Source: Lantana camara
Taxonomy: Eukaryota > Streptophyta > Magnoliopsida > Lamiales > Verbenaceae
Reading direction: 5' to 3'
NCBI GenBank assembly: GCA_037501455.1
Contig: CM074860.1
Location: 46,262,501 to 46,326,500, forward strand
Length of the DNA: 64,000 nucleotides
Position numbers and translations under genes: made by a program. Below, one piece after another: positions 10,161 through 21,723 of the stretch (the first letter of the stretch is position 1; every line of letters starts with the position of its first letter). Under the pieces are notes generated by a model. The model made no database searches and had not been told where the DNA came from. It saw nothing but the letters and a program-made list of their open reading frames with translations.

Positions 10161-12921
10161 ATATATGTATATAGGTGTGTATATATAAATATATATGGAT
10201 TTATGTAATTTGATGGATTAATTGATGAAATTATGAGTGATATGTGTATATATGTTGTATTTGGTTGTTGTTGTATGATTTGGGTGATTTGGGAGCCAAA
10301 ATTCGAGCCTTTCCCTATTTCCCGTCGCCAAACGCAGCTGCTGGAATTAGGGGTCGCGCCCGCGACCGTTTTGTGACCATTTTTGGTCGCGGCCGCGACT
10401 GATTTTCGGTGCAATTTTGTCACGGCCGCGACTCCCTCGTCCGAACTCGAAATGACCTGATTTTTGAACCGACGGAAACCTCTTGAAGTGTAGAATATTC
10501 TCCAATTAGAATCACTTCATATCGTGTCTCATTTGTGAGATATGATCAATTATTTTTGGTGTCGCCACTTTACCGGAAAACTACTTTCACCCAACTTCGG
10601 GCCTACGCCATTTTCACCTCGTTTTGAACCATGATTCGTGCCACATATCATTGAAAAGCTCTATGTGTGTAGTTTTATATCCCACAAGCAAAATTTAATT
10701 CCAATTTCTACAACTCAAGATATTCCCATTTTCCTACAGATTGTTCATTCCCGAAATTTGTCAACTTTTGCTAAATCTTACCAAAACTATTCTTCTTACG
10801 TTCCTTTCACCCTCTTGGCTCCAATATGTGAACTATATGACTTGTATGCTTGATTAATTGATGCTATATGATATTATTTGATATGATTATGAATTTTATG
10901 CTATGAATTCAATGTATAAATGTGAAATGACAACATGAACGTTTATGTGCTACTTTTATGCATGCGTGAATGGGTTGCTTCGTTTAGTTGTTTAGTATAT
11001 TGTGTATAGCTTCTCCCATGATTTATATATATTGTTAATATGTTATATTATGTGTTAACTTGTATATTATGAAATCATAATGTGATCTTGTTAAACATTT
11101 TGTGAATTATGATCCAATATGCCTTCAAATGCTCTCTAGCTTGCAAGCATGAATCGTTCCTCCATTTATTGGCCTCATATGATAACTTCTCGCTTCATTT
11201 ATGAATCGCATGCATTGTAAATATGTTATAGTATGAGTTATGATTAATGTATGAAACTTATGGCTCGATTTGATACAGAATATGAAAGATATGAAACACA
11301 TGAATATGAAACCACAATGTATTGAATATTTTGAATGGATTACTTGATTATATGACCCCATCACACGATTCATGCTTCTTATGCATCTCATATCATGTGC
11401 ATAACATGCCGTGCGTCTATGTGATTTCATATTGAGTCATTTTCTCACGAGTACACATTGTTTCCCATCTTCTACAGTTTATCTCCAGGTCGGAGATAAC
11501 ATGATCAACTAGGCACCTGGTATAACTCGTATCATTGTTCATCATCTTCCAGGTGAGGGTGTTTTCGTTCTAGTTACATATCAAACCCTACAACCCTTAT
11601 GTGAAAAGCTTTGGCCAAAACCTTATGATTATATATATGTTACTTTTAAAAGTGGATTGATCGAGTAAATATTGATTGATCGAATAAATATTGATCGAGT
11701 AAGTATTGATTGATCGAGTAAATATTGATCGAGTAAACCCCTTTTCAAATGGATTATGGATATGTTATGTTTCTCATGGATCAAATGCTTTGGCGAGAAA
11801 AGAAAGAATGATTGATTGATTGCACAGAATGGGGCCCAGGGGCTTGGTGTGGGTGGGGACCCGAGGAGGCAAGGGCTGACGGTAAACCCTCACACTAGTC
11901 CCACTATTGAACGGTGGTACCGGACGTCATCAGGAGATTGGCGGGGAAAGGGAGCTGAGTGCCATCTGGGGAGTCATGTAACCCCTTTTGGTCAATGATT
12001 GGGTGGTCGGGCCTTGCAAACCCATCACCAACCCGGAGGAAGAAGGTTGGAACTTATTTATGATTGAATGTGATTGAATATGACTGATTATTGATTGATA
12101 AGCACCGTGCGGGAAGGCCGGGAAACGGATTGCCCAAACGAATATGTTTAGGACATGATATGTGATCTGTGTGTATTATGATATATTGCATGATCACCTA
12201 TTTAATGGATTAATGATATTTGTCGTACACGGTCGGAGTTTGGTTGGAGATTGTGCACGCTCACTCGCCGAGCCTTATTGATTGAGTATGATTTATGAAC
12301 TTAATGAATTTAATATGAATAGTCGTAAAGTCTGAGCATTGCTGAGTCATTCTTTTGCCCTTTTTGGGAACTAACTTTAAATAAAACCTTGCTCGGGATT
12401 TATGAGTTGCATGTGCATGTTTCTATATTATATGTATCGCTCCAGCTCACTCAGTCTTCTAGAGACTGACCCCTCCTTCCCCCTTTTTCCAGTTTCTTTT
12501 GCAGGCTTTGGTTACTAGACGGAGTTAGAGTGTCGAGTCATTGTTCTAGTCTCACTCATTTACACTCACTGCATACTATATTGTCTTTAAATACTGTATT
12601 GATTTATTATTGATGGCCGGTGTGCCCTTATTGAATTGATATTGATTCGGGACAGGTTAGGACAGGTGTACTGATTAGTGGAACCCGTATTTATATTCGT
12701 ATTGGAAATCATTTGTTTCATGGATATTACATAAATGATTTCCTTGCTTCCGCATTTTGGTTTTTGTTGATGGTTCCAGGGTTAGCTTCCGCCTTGTCAG
12801 GACTGTTCTTTTGATTGTCACCCGGTCGCTGTGAGTCCGATTCATGTGTGGACTACCTATTTCATATGTGGATTAGACTCATAGTGCGGGGGATGTGGTG
12901 CCTATCGTCCCGGGTGCTACA
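9562..12921 (+). repeat. R1 3' LTR
   Basis: This 3360 bp direct repeat of the 5' LTR ends GGGTGCTACA and is followed by the target duplication TTCTC. It has the same module order: palindromes at 10352-10433, conserved block at about 10452-10781, GATCGAGTAA array at 11656-11737 and GC-rich module at about 11820-12030. It is 42 bp shorter than the 5' LTR, equal to one palindrome unit. Confidence 0.9.
10352..10433. repeat. Palindrome cassette, R1 3' LTR (3 units)
   Basis: Units lie at 10352-10367, about 10384-10400 and about 10421-10433. Compared with the 5' LTR, exactly 42 bp are missing between two GGTCGCGG cores, so one palindrome and one spacer were lost. Confidence 0.85.
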
Positions 12922-12926
12922 TTCTC

Positions 12927-13120
12927 CATCTCCCTCAGAGTCGCGCGTAGGTACTTCAAAGGAGAGTGTGCACGGGGGTGATAACCGGCGACCCCAACAG
13001 CCGCACCGGGTCTCCCTTACCCACACCTCCGGGGCCTAGGGATTCAAATAGATTCGTATGGATTCAGAAAACTCATAAAGACACGTACCTAACTCGCGAA
13101 ACCTAGAAACATATGATTCA
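12927..13120 (-). repeat. R3 LTR piece 2
   Basis: This short R3 LTR segment lies between R1 and R2. It continues the GC-rich module (complement of the block seen in C at about 30600-30730) and ends with ATTCA, the R2 target duplication. Confidence 0.85.
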
Positions 13121-14265
13121 TGTGACACCCCACTCGCTCACACGTACAGGTACGCATCGCGTGTGAGTTTATTTTCCGTAATCTATATGATTCTTTATTT
13201 AATTTGTGACCTTATGTGAATTATGTTCCCCCATTTTATTTTCCTATGTGAACAACTTGAATTATTTGATAAGAACTTGCCCTATTTGAACATATAATGT
13301 GAATATATGCAATTTGTCAAATTTGCGATTTATAAATTAGAATCCCGAGTATGTCAACTTTGTGAACTATGTGAATTAGATGATTTTAGGACTAATTTGT
13401 ATGTATTAACTTGCCTTGGACTTAATTGACTTTAGTATTGGACTCAATTGCACTTTATTTGAAATTTTGGGCCTTTTTGCAAATTGACCACTCCTGAGTC
13501 CTTAATTCGTATCTTGAGCTAGGGAACTCGGATTCAAGTTCTGTCACCTCCATTGGACTCGAATCGACGATTTGGATTCAATGGGATAAGCCTCATCACC
13601 TTTTGACTTTGTTTCGACCTCCCGACGATGCAAACTCGCCCTACGTACCTAAAACGCCCCTAAATACCTACTTGGAGGTTAGGCCATTTGTCTCTTGTCC
13701 TTTCTTTGACTTTATTACACCCAAGACCCTCCTTTCTCTCCTTTTTTGCTGCCAAAACCGAGCCCTCCCTCAGCCCCAAGAAGATAGGAGAGACTCCATG
13801 GAAGGAAACTCCATTTTTTGGCCCTTAAGCTCAAGATTTTCATCCTTTCTTGCTCCAATCTTTTAAGGTAAGTTAGGATTCTTGATTCTCTTGTTCTTGT
13901 GCTTCTTTCTCTCCACGAATTTCATGCTTTGATGTTGAGGATCCTTGTATATGCCAAACTTGATGAATAGTTAGGGGTTCTTGGTAGATTTTGGATTCTA
14001 TGTGCATTCTTTGGCTATTTGGAGTTTGATGGCTTATATGATGACCTAGGAGGCTTCTTTCTTGCTTATTTGTGATTCTTGTTGATGGTAGTTGCTTGGG
14101 GTAAGATTTACCATTTATGATCTTTGGGGTTTTTGGGGGAAATGCATGAAACTATTGCCTATTTACCTCTCCTTAGTTTCCGGTTTGAAACTTGCATGTT
14201 TGGAGCTGATTTAGTATGTTTTTCTTGCATGTATTTGTTGTATATTTGCACCATTTCAAGCCTTG
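13121..14265 (+). repeat. R2 5' LTR, truncated
   Basis: This matches the first 1.14 kb of the 3' LTR (16951-18094) closely, including the putative donor TTTTAAG|GTAAGT near 13867, which is a better match to the donor consensus than the GATAAGT form in the 3' LTR. Similarity stops after CATTTCAAGCCTTG, and the sequence passes straight into the interior. Confidence 0.85.
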
Positions 14266-14315
14266 TGTATTGTAGGTTATCATCTTATAACAAGCAACCA
14301 CTCATCTCAACCATC

Positions 14316-15077
14316 ATGGCCCCTAAGTTGGAATTGGGATCAAATAGAAATGAAGGCTCTTCAAGATCGAGACCGCCGAATCATCGCACCAATAATCAAT
14401 CCACCAAGATAAAGGGTAAAACGGCTCGATTTATTGGAAATGATCTTATGTTCCTATCAAACACGTCGTTTCCCGAAGACCAGATTCCATGCAACCATTG
14501 TGGAGGACCCAACCATAGTTATAAGAGGTGTTGGAAAAGGTTGGGCAAGTGTACTAGATGTGGCTCCTCCGAACACAAGATTAACGTATGCCCTCGCATC
14601 TATTCAAGAAGACCGAACGAATCCGAAAGAGTGGCCCAATTTATGGAAGGAATTAGAGAAGACCTTCAAGAAATAGAAACCGGGATCGAGTCTAGAGCTT
14701 GGATTGAGAGTACCCGAGAAGCCCTCCGAGTTAAATCCAAGAAATTAAAAGAAAAGAGTCGAGTAGGGAGAATTGGATCGGGAAGTAGCTCGGAGTCAGG
14801 ATCAAAGAGAGATCGAGAGGACTCTCAAGTGGGGTCCAAGGGAAAGAAGAAAGTGAAAGAATCCCCAGCTATGGAACAACCACCGTGCGCTCATTGTACA
14901 AGAAATTCTCATACTTACGAGAATTGTTGGAAGAGATTGGGGCGATGCTTTGGATGTGGATCACCAAAGCACAAGTTGGAAGAATGTGAACCAAAAAGGC
15001 CAAAGAGACACCCGAGAGGTAATTGCATCCATTGCATGAGCATCCATCCCACATTGTACCTTTGTACTTATTTGTGA
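14316..15077 (+). CDS. R2 gag-like protein with four CCHC zinc knuckles
   Basis: This is an open frame of 253 codons from the ATG at 14316. The upstream 64 codons of the same frame fall in LTR and junction sequence, so I did not use the earlier ATG. Four CX2CX4HX4C knuckles are visible at residues 59-72, 79-92, 191-204 and 211-224. They form two pairs, each joined by WKRLG plus K or R, so the pair was duplicated as a unit. Between them lies a charged helix-like stretch and a Ser/Lys/Arg-rich linker. Zinc knuckles of this type bind RNA in retroelement nucleocapsids. No capsid-like region, protease or RT follows. The frame may be a 3' gag remnant or a captured zinc-knuckle domain. Expression is unknown, and the 5' part may be lost in the deletion. 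Confidence 0.6.
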   Translation: MAPKLELGSNRNEGSSRSRPPNHRTNNQSTKIKGKTARFIGNDLMFLSNTSFPEDQIPCNHCGGPNHSYKRCWKRLGKCTRCGSSEHKINVCPRIYSRRPNESERVAQFMEGIREDLQEIETGIESRAWIESTREALRVKSKKLKEKSRVGRIGSGSSSESGSKRDREDSQVGSKGKKKVKESPAMEQPPCAHCTRNSHTYENCWKRLGRCFGCGSPKHKLEECEPKRPKRHPRGNCIHCMSIHPTLYLCTYL

Positions 15078-16950
15078 TGTGTGTTATGTATTGTTATTAC
15101 TTGTTGTTTTCTTGCTTTATTGGATGATAACGTGATGCATAGCATATGCAAATCTAACCCGACATGCATGAGTTTAATGTTTTCATGATAGCTTATAATT
15201 GAGAGAAGTCCCCCTTCGTGAGGGTGAAAACCGGGGTAAGAAGAAAGTGGTGATTTTAAAGATCCGGTTGAAGTTATATCAAGAAGTTGAGGGCTTAATC
15301 AAAGGGAGAAGATCGATATACATGAACCTCCTCCTTATCTACTTGATGTAGCAGTTTGGATTTCGAGAGGGAAGGCCTTTTTCCAACGACGAATAATCAA
15401 GAAAGTATCGAAATAAGAAGTGGAACCGGGCATAAGTATTTAAACCCAATTCCTAGGAGGGAAACGAATAACTCTCGATTCTAGAGAAACTTTAATCTGA
15501 TTCCACAGGATTGTCTAACCCAAGAAAAGAGCAAGGGAAAGAATTGAAACACCTGGGATTTTGGGTAAGGAAGAGGTAGTATTGGGAGAATATAAAAAGA
15601 ATCGATCATTACAGTAATTCCAAGTCTATAGGAAAACCAAGATACGAGAAGTTCTATCTTCAGGATGGATTGGAGTTTACTTTCCAGATCCAAGTGCATT
15701 TGGCCATGTTGTGAAGTTGAATTGGGAGATATAAAGCAACAAATGAAAACGATAAAGAAAGTCCGGCAAGGAGTTTTGGAAGGCAATTGTCTACCTAAGT
15801 GCAAGTCAATAGAGGACAAGTCATGCAACCAATTCGAATTCGTAAAGAGTAAAATCAAGGGACTTCCATCGAGGTGATAACTAAGTAAAGATTCGAAACA
15901 ATAATTGGAGGTCGATTAGTATGAAGAAGTTGGGATACAAATTCTATGGAAATAGAAGAATTGGATTCAAGAAATCATAATCTCGGACCATGCAGATATA
16001 CTAGTTGATGTAAGAAGATTTACGAAGATTTTGAAGACCGTGGGGTTTTAAAGGAATTCGAGAATGATCTGGCCATGGTCCAAAGTCGCCTAGGACATGC
16101 TCTTACACCTTTTGGCCGAGCATGGGAAGGGTTAATTCAAACAAGAGTAGAGAGAAACTTTCAAAACGGCTCGACCACAGCAACTCCACACCACTACAAG
16201 GGGATTGTTAGGTGGGACAAGGAGAGTCCACCGAGTGGATACGGTGATTAGAACATACAGAGTTGGAGAAAGAAATTGATTATCGAGTTAGGATTCTTCC
16301 AAGAAACTTGAGACCGAGATTGTCGAGCTGTGAGCCTTACAACACCAACTTTGGTTACTCACCTAATCATCTAGATGTCAAGAAATTCCAAACAACATTG
16401 AACGGTACATAAATCATTCATGGCATGCGCATCATGCATTCTTGTTTTGCTATTTGGATTATTGCCTTTTGTTCTTGTGTGTATTTATTATCTGTTGAGT
16501 GCTTACTTGTCCTGAGAGTACGAGAGGGTGGTAAGTCGAGGGTCGAGGTTGCAATGGACTTTCGAGGCAACAACGAATAGAAGGATGGCCATCTTGGAGG
16601 AACTTCCCAAGTTAGAAGGTGCGAGTGGTGAAAGTCCAGTAACTACGCTACTCGTGTAATGCCGAACTCTTGAGTTAGTTTGGAACAAATCAAACGGTGG
16701 GTGATGAATCAAATTTTGACCCTCCTACCGTGCGAGATGTTTGACTTGTTCCTAGCCCGGATCAAGCGGTAAGGAATTACTCCATCAAGACTTCAAGAGT
16801 TGATCAAACCCCCTTTGTGCTGGAAGACCTTACCGAGCTAACCCTTATCGGGACGTCATGAACCTCGAACTTGGGTGAATACGGAAGTTATTCGAGCTTG
16901 AAACTCGAGCAGTAGAACCTGGGGACCAGGTTCTCTTAAGGGGGAAAGAT
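15078..16950 (+). mobile_element. R2 internal region after the gag-like frame, non-coding
   Basis: No retroelement protein motif is visible. Blocks correspond to R3 (15078-15470 and 15540-15730) and R1 (about 15660-15770 and 16350-16440). The last bases, GGGGACCAGG then TTCTCTTAAGGGGGAAAGAT, resemble the R1 end and include the polypurine tract at 16938-16949. Short frames on both strands are not supported as genes. Confidence 0.75.
16938..16949 (+). other. R2 polypurine tract
   Basis: AAGGGGGAAAGA lies immediately upstream of the 3' LTR start at 16951 and is almost identical to the R1 tract. Confidence 0.8.
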
Positions 16951-19900
16951 TGTGACACCCCACTCGCTTACACGTACTGGTACGCGTCGCGTGTGAGTTT
17001 ATTTTCCGTAATCTATATGATTCTTTATTTAATTTGTGACCTTATGTGAATTAGGTTCCCTCATTTTATTTTCCTACGTGAACAACTTGAATTATTTGAT
17101 AAGAACTTGCCCTATTTGAACATATAATGTGAATATATGCAATTTGTCAAATTTGCGATTTATAAATTAGAATCCCGAGTATGTCAACTTTGTGAACTAT
17201 GTGAATTAGATGATTTTAGGACTTATTTGTACGTATTAACTTGCCTTGGACTTAATTGATTTTAGTATTGGACTCAATTGCACTTTATTTGAATTTTTGG
17301 GCCTTTTTGCAAATTGGCAACTCTTGAGTCCTTAATTCGTATCTTGAGCTAGGGAACTCGGATTCGAGTTTCGTCACCTCCATTGGACTCGAATCGACGA
17401 TTTGGATTCAATGGGATAAGCCTCATCACCTTTTGACTTTGTTTCGACCTCCCGACGATGCAAACTCGCCCTACGTACCTAAAACGCCCCTAAATACCTA
17501 CTTGGAGGTTAGGCCACTTGTCTCTTGTCCTTTCTTTGACTTTATTACACCCAAGACCCTCCTTTGTCTCCCTTTTTGCTGCCAAAACCGAGCCCTCCCT
17601 CAGCCCCAAGAAGATAGGAGAGACTCCATGGAAGGAAACTCCATTTTTTTGCCCTTAAGCTCAAGATTTTCATCCTTTCTTGCTCCAATCTTTTAAGATA
17701 AGTTAGGATTCTTGATTCTCTTGTTCGTGTGCTTCTTTCTCTCCACGAATTTCATGCTTTGATGTTGAGGATCCTTGTATATGCCAAACTTGATGAATAG
17801 TTAGGGTTCTTGGTAGATTTTGGATTCTATGTGCATTCTTTGGCTATTTAGAGTTTGATGGCTTATATGATGACCTAGGAGGCTTCTTTCTTGCTTATTT
17901 GTGATTCTTGTTGATGGTAGTTGCTTGGGGTAAGATTTACCATTTATGCTCTTTGGGGTTTTTGGGGGAAATACATGAAACTATTGCCTATTTTGCTCTC
18001 CTTAGTTTCCGGTTTGAAACTTGCATGTTTGGAGCTGATTTAGTATGTTTTTCTTGCATGTATTTGTTGTATATTTGCACCATTTCAAGCCTTGATGTTG
18101 ATACTTTGGTTTAGGATCGGTTTTCATGGATTTTGGAAGCTTTTTCACGTTTTTTTTTTTTAGCCTCTGACCCAAATCCACCGGGGTGGATTTCTTCTTT
18201 GAAAATAATCCACCGGGGTGGATTTGAGGCAGAGAGTCTTCTCTAAATCCATGGGGGTGGATTTCCCCTTTGAAAAAAATTCACCGGGGTGGATTTAGGG
18301 CAGTGGCTCAATTTTGCTCCGAACTTTGTTTTCTTGTTTTCTTCGCTTGTTTGCTTCTCTCCCACCCCTAATATGATCCCTAAGCTTTACTAACACGAAT
18401 TATTATGTGTTAATTTGCTTGTTTTGGAATTTATTTGATATGATTTGAACGAGTTATGATTTAATATGTCTTAAGTGATACGTGTAATTCTTTCTTGAAT
18501 CGTTTATCTCCCTTATGCATTTTAAACTCATGAACACTTATATTATGCTATAATATGACACATTATGAGTTTATTTCATATGGTATGAGTTTAATTCTTG
18601 AATTCCTTATGTGATCTCTCGTTATTTGCTCCCATATGCCTAAGTATGAATCCATATGATATGCATTACATCTATTTGCATTCGTATGAGTCGTCGTGCG
18701 TCTAAGTGGTTCATGATCGAGTCTAAGTCATGAGTTTATGTTTGTATGTCTCAGATTTGAGTTCGGGAGGTGTTGGTTCCGCCATTTAGCCTCTTCTTAG
18801 TCGTCAACGCTCATCCGTGAGCACTTTTGGTAAAAGGTGAGGCTTAGGTTTGTTTTCTTTTTAGTTAATACGACCTACAACCCTACGTGTTCATTTTCAA
18901 GCCCGCATGTGACTATACTATTATATTTATATAATAGATACGTGTTTATAAGATACGTTTATGATCTTGTCATAAGATTAAATGTTTTGGACTATATGTA
19001 TGAGCTTATGTGAGCTTAAAAATGATTTGCAACAAGGCTATGCTCCAAACCGTGTGTCTTCGTGCAAGCTTTGCTTTTCTTCAACTTGATATGTTTTCGG
19101 ATGACACGGAGAGGTACGTTAAAAGCATAGGCCGAGTTGCACGGTAAGGTATGCTAATGTATGTAAGTTTGTTACATTCTAATTATGTTAAGTTGCGAGT
19201 TTTGGTATGTTAAGTCTTGTTCAGATTTGCCTGGCCCAGGGAATTATGGGTAAGGACGCCCGGGACGGCAAGGGCCGTCGGGTTAAGCCTGTGCACGATT
19301 CCCATTTGAAGTACACGCGCGACTCTTGGAGGTTGAGGAGGCGTTGTGCTTCAAGCACAATGTGGGTTAGCTACCCCTTGTGCATTGGTAAGAGTAGTGA
19401 GGGTTTGCTCCCCGAACTACATGTTGTTGGGGTTGGATTGGTTTATGATTTGTGTTTTCTGTTTTAATACGTATATTAATAATTTGGGGAGTTAGAGTAA
19501 GACCCGTACTCGCCGGGTATAAGAATTCGTTAAGATATGTTGATTATGAAACGGGATAGGACCTTTATTGTAAGCTACGTCCGATTATGATATGAATATA
19601 TATAAGTTTGATTCGAAAATGGTGTTTGGTATGCAAAATCCTATCCCGGTTCATAGTCTTTTATTTAATACGTGCTTTGCTCTATATGTATACGTGTGTG
19701 GGTGTGCGTTAGCCCCCTCACTCAGTCGGTGGACTGACCCTCTCCTTTCAAATTTTCAGTTTGCAGGTTGGTTCATGCTAGGTGGAGTCGTGAGTCGGTC
19801 GGGTTCTAGTCTCCTAGTTCGTGTTGCATTTCATTAGCTTTCGGTCACATTTGTATATCTTTTAGATTTGTTAATCGAATTGTATATGCATCTCTGGGAT

Positions 19901-20181
19901 TTGATTTATGTATGCTCTTTGAATTATATTTATATATTTTTGGGACAGGCTCCTAGGGCTAGATGAACCCGTTTTTGTGGATTTATCTTCTTGGATTTTG
20001 GTGTATGCTTTCGCTTTCTTATATTATGCGCGCTCTGGTATTGTCTTAGCTCCGCCTGGCTTAGCGAGTGTGTGTAGGTTCCCGTTCGCTTAGTCTTGGG
20101 CTCATGTATGGATTTCTATTTCATATGTGGGTTCGGGGCTAGGTGCGGGGGATGTGGTGGCTCGTCGCTCCGGGCGCTACA
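16951..20181 (+). repeat. R2 3' LTR
   Basis: This complete 3231 bp LTR runs TGTGACACCCC to GGGCGCTACA. Modules in order: weak TATA-like CCTAAATACC near 17489, donor region near 17696, palindrome cassette 18174-18297, middle exon near 18750-18836 ending AAAAG|GTGAGG, GC-rich module 19220-19430 with a GTTGTGCTTCAAGCACAA hairpin, and acceptor TTTGCAG|G near 19766. It ends with the GTGCGGGGGATGTGG block shared by most LTRs here. Confidence 0.88.
18174..18297. repeat. Palindrome cassette, R2 3' LTR (4 units)
   Basis: Four units lie at 18174-18193, 18207-18225, 18245-18264 and 18278-18297. The consensus AAATCCACCGGGGTGGATTT is a perfect 20 bp palindrome. Spacers are TTCTTTGAAAA-like. The cassette lies between the donor-like site and the middle exon. 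Solo LTR E carries the same motif. Confidence 0.88.
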
Positions 20182-20186
20182 ATTCA

Positions 20187-21490
20187 TACTTAAGAAACAT
20201 ACCATAAGAAACATACCTTACCGTGCAACTCGGCATATGCTATACACGTACCTCTCCGTGTCTTCCTAATTCATAATATGCTAGAGGAAATCCATAGTTT
20301 GCTTGACTATATACGGTTTGGAGCATAGCCTCGTTACAAAACCATTTTAAGCTTATATACGCCCATACGTATAATTTCAGAAGAATTCATACTAAATCGA
20401 ATTAACAAGATTCATAACGTATCATAAGACACATATTTATTATATATATAATAGTATATTCGCATGCGGGCTTGAAAATGAGCACATAGGGTCATAGGTC
20501 GCATTAACTAAAAAGAAAACAAACCTAAACATCACCTTTTACCAAAAGTGCTCAGGAAAGAGCATTGACGACCAAGAAGAAGCTTAAATGGTGGAACCGA
20601 CTCCTCCGGAAGTCAACTCTAAGAAAACAAACATAAACTTAAGACTTAGACTTGATAATGAACCACTTAGACGCACGGCGATGCATATGTATGAAATGAA
20701 TGCATATGAAATGCAAGAATGCGTCATTTAGGTCGTTTAAATTCAAAACACGTACGAATCGTATCAAATAAATTCATAAACGTAATTCATAAAGTATAAC
20801 AAATAATTTAAATCATAAAATCACATTTAGATTACACATTTCATGCATAAGAATTCATATAAAACCATAAAACCACATTTATAAATTAGATCCTCAAATT
20901 AAGGCACTTAAATTCATTAATTAAATATATAACACAATATATATAACATTTAATTAATATATACATATTCACTTGCACCATAATACATGACACTTAGGAA
21001 ATGAATGCATGGAAAAATGAATAAGGTATGTCACATGCATGCAAAGGTAACAATTAATGAAATTCTTAAAGTGATCTCTATAATCATGCAGTCCTCAAGT
21101 AACATGCATGCACAAAGGACAAGAGGGATCAAAATAGATGAAAATGCATCAGTTGAAACATGCATTAAATCACGTTTGGAACCATGCAAAAGCTAGGAAA
21201 AACAAATGAAGCAAACAAAGCATCAAATGATCTCCATGCCATCTCCCCTCCCGGGGAGATTTTATACCTAAAAAGTCCCTTAGCGGGGAACTTTCATGCA
21301 GAATATATTCTGCATAAGAGTACCCGGCCGGGTACTTTCCAAGGGCAAAATCTCCCCGGCCGGGGAGATGTTCCAGTCGCGGAAAATGGAGCAAAGCACC
21401 CCTGTTCAGCCTTGCATCTCATCCCATTCTTCAACCACATCATTTAGGCATGTTAAGGCAGCAAATAAGGTAGCAAATCAACACAAAAAC
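20187..21490 (-). repeat. R3 LTR piece 3
   Basis: This continues the R3 LTR after R2. It contains the complement of the middle exon (CTCACC-like boundary near 20540 and 20600), then AT-rich putative intron, then the R3 palindrome cassette at 21241-21371. It ends with AAAAC (21486-21490), the copia target duplication. Confidence 0.85.
21241..21371. repeat. Palindrome cassette, R3 LTR
   Basis: Dyads include ATCTCCCCTCCCGGGGAGAT (21242-21261), GTACCCGGCCGGGTAC and ATCTCCCCGGCCGGGGAGAT near the right end, with a further hairpin GCAGAATATATTCTGC between them. Core sequence and length differ from R1 and R2, but the place in the LTR is equivalent. Confidence 0.85.
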
Positions 21491-21658
21491 TGTTGACCAG
21501 CTATATTAGGAAGGATTTTATTACCCTATGTTACGGGATCTAATCCCTGATTAAGTGCCTAATCTAGTATTTAACTTATTGTATGCTAGGGTTGTATGAA
21601 TCAATTCAGAACGAATGAAACAAAATATTCTTACAGTTTGCATCTTTACTATTCAACA
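21491..21658 (+). repeat. Copia 5' LTR
   Basis: A 168 bp LTR starting TGTTGACCAG and ending ATTCAACA. It pairs with 28239-28406, and both are the same length. Confidence 0.95.
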
Positions 21659-21671
21659 TGGCATCAGAGCC
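21659..21671 (+). other. Copia primer-binding site
   Basis: TGGCATCAGAGCC directly abuts the 5' LTR. It is the initiator-Met tRNA site with one change (T to C at position 4). Confidence 0.9.
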
Positions 21672-21723
21672 ATACGATTTTAACGATTCGTAATCGGCAT
21701 CATTATCTGCCCCAACCATAACA

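Larger units (their letters stand above)
2637..12921 (+). mobile_element. R1: complete LARD-like LTR retrotransposon
   Basis: This element has two LTRs of 3402 and 3360 bp around a 3523 bp interior. It has a perfect 5 bp target duplication, TTCTC, at 2632-2636 and 12922-12926. The LTRs begin TGTAACGCCCC and end in GTGCAACA or GTGCTACA. A primer site and a polypurine tract sit at the expected places. No gag, protease, reverse transcriptase or integrase motif can be read in the interior. Long LTRs, a non-coding interior and intact cis signals match the definition of a large retrotransposon derivative (LARD), mobilised in trans. The LTRs differ at scattered positions plus one 42 bp indel, so the insertion is fairly recent. 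It sits inside the R3 LTR. Confidence 0.92.
13121..20181 (+). mobile_element. R2: LTR element with deleted 5' LTR and residual gag-like frame
   Basis: R2 is flanked by a perfect ATTCA duplication (13116-13120, 20182-20186). Its LTRs start TGTGACACCCCACTCGCT. The 3' LTR is complete (3231 bp), but the 5' LTR keeps only its first 1145 bp and is joined directly to the interior, so the rest of the LTR and the primer site are gone. The interior keeps one open frame with zinc knuckles and then non-coding sequence shared with R1 and R3, ending in a polypurine tract. It is inserted in the R3 LTR. It could not replicate now because the primer site is missing. Confidence 0.88.

Noticed and set aside
15481..15858. 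125-codon minus-strand open frame in R2
   Set aside because: It is antisense to the conserved non-coding block shared with R1 and R3, where the frame is not kept.
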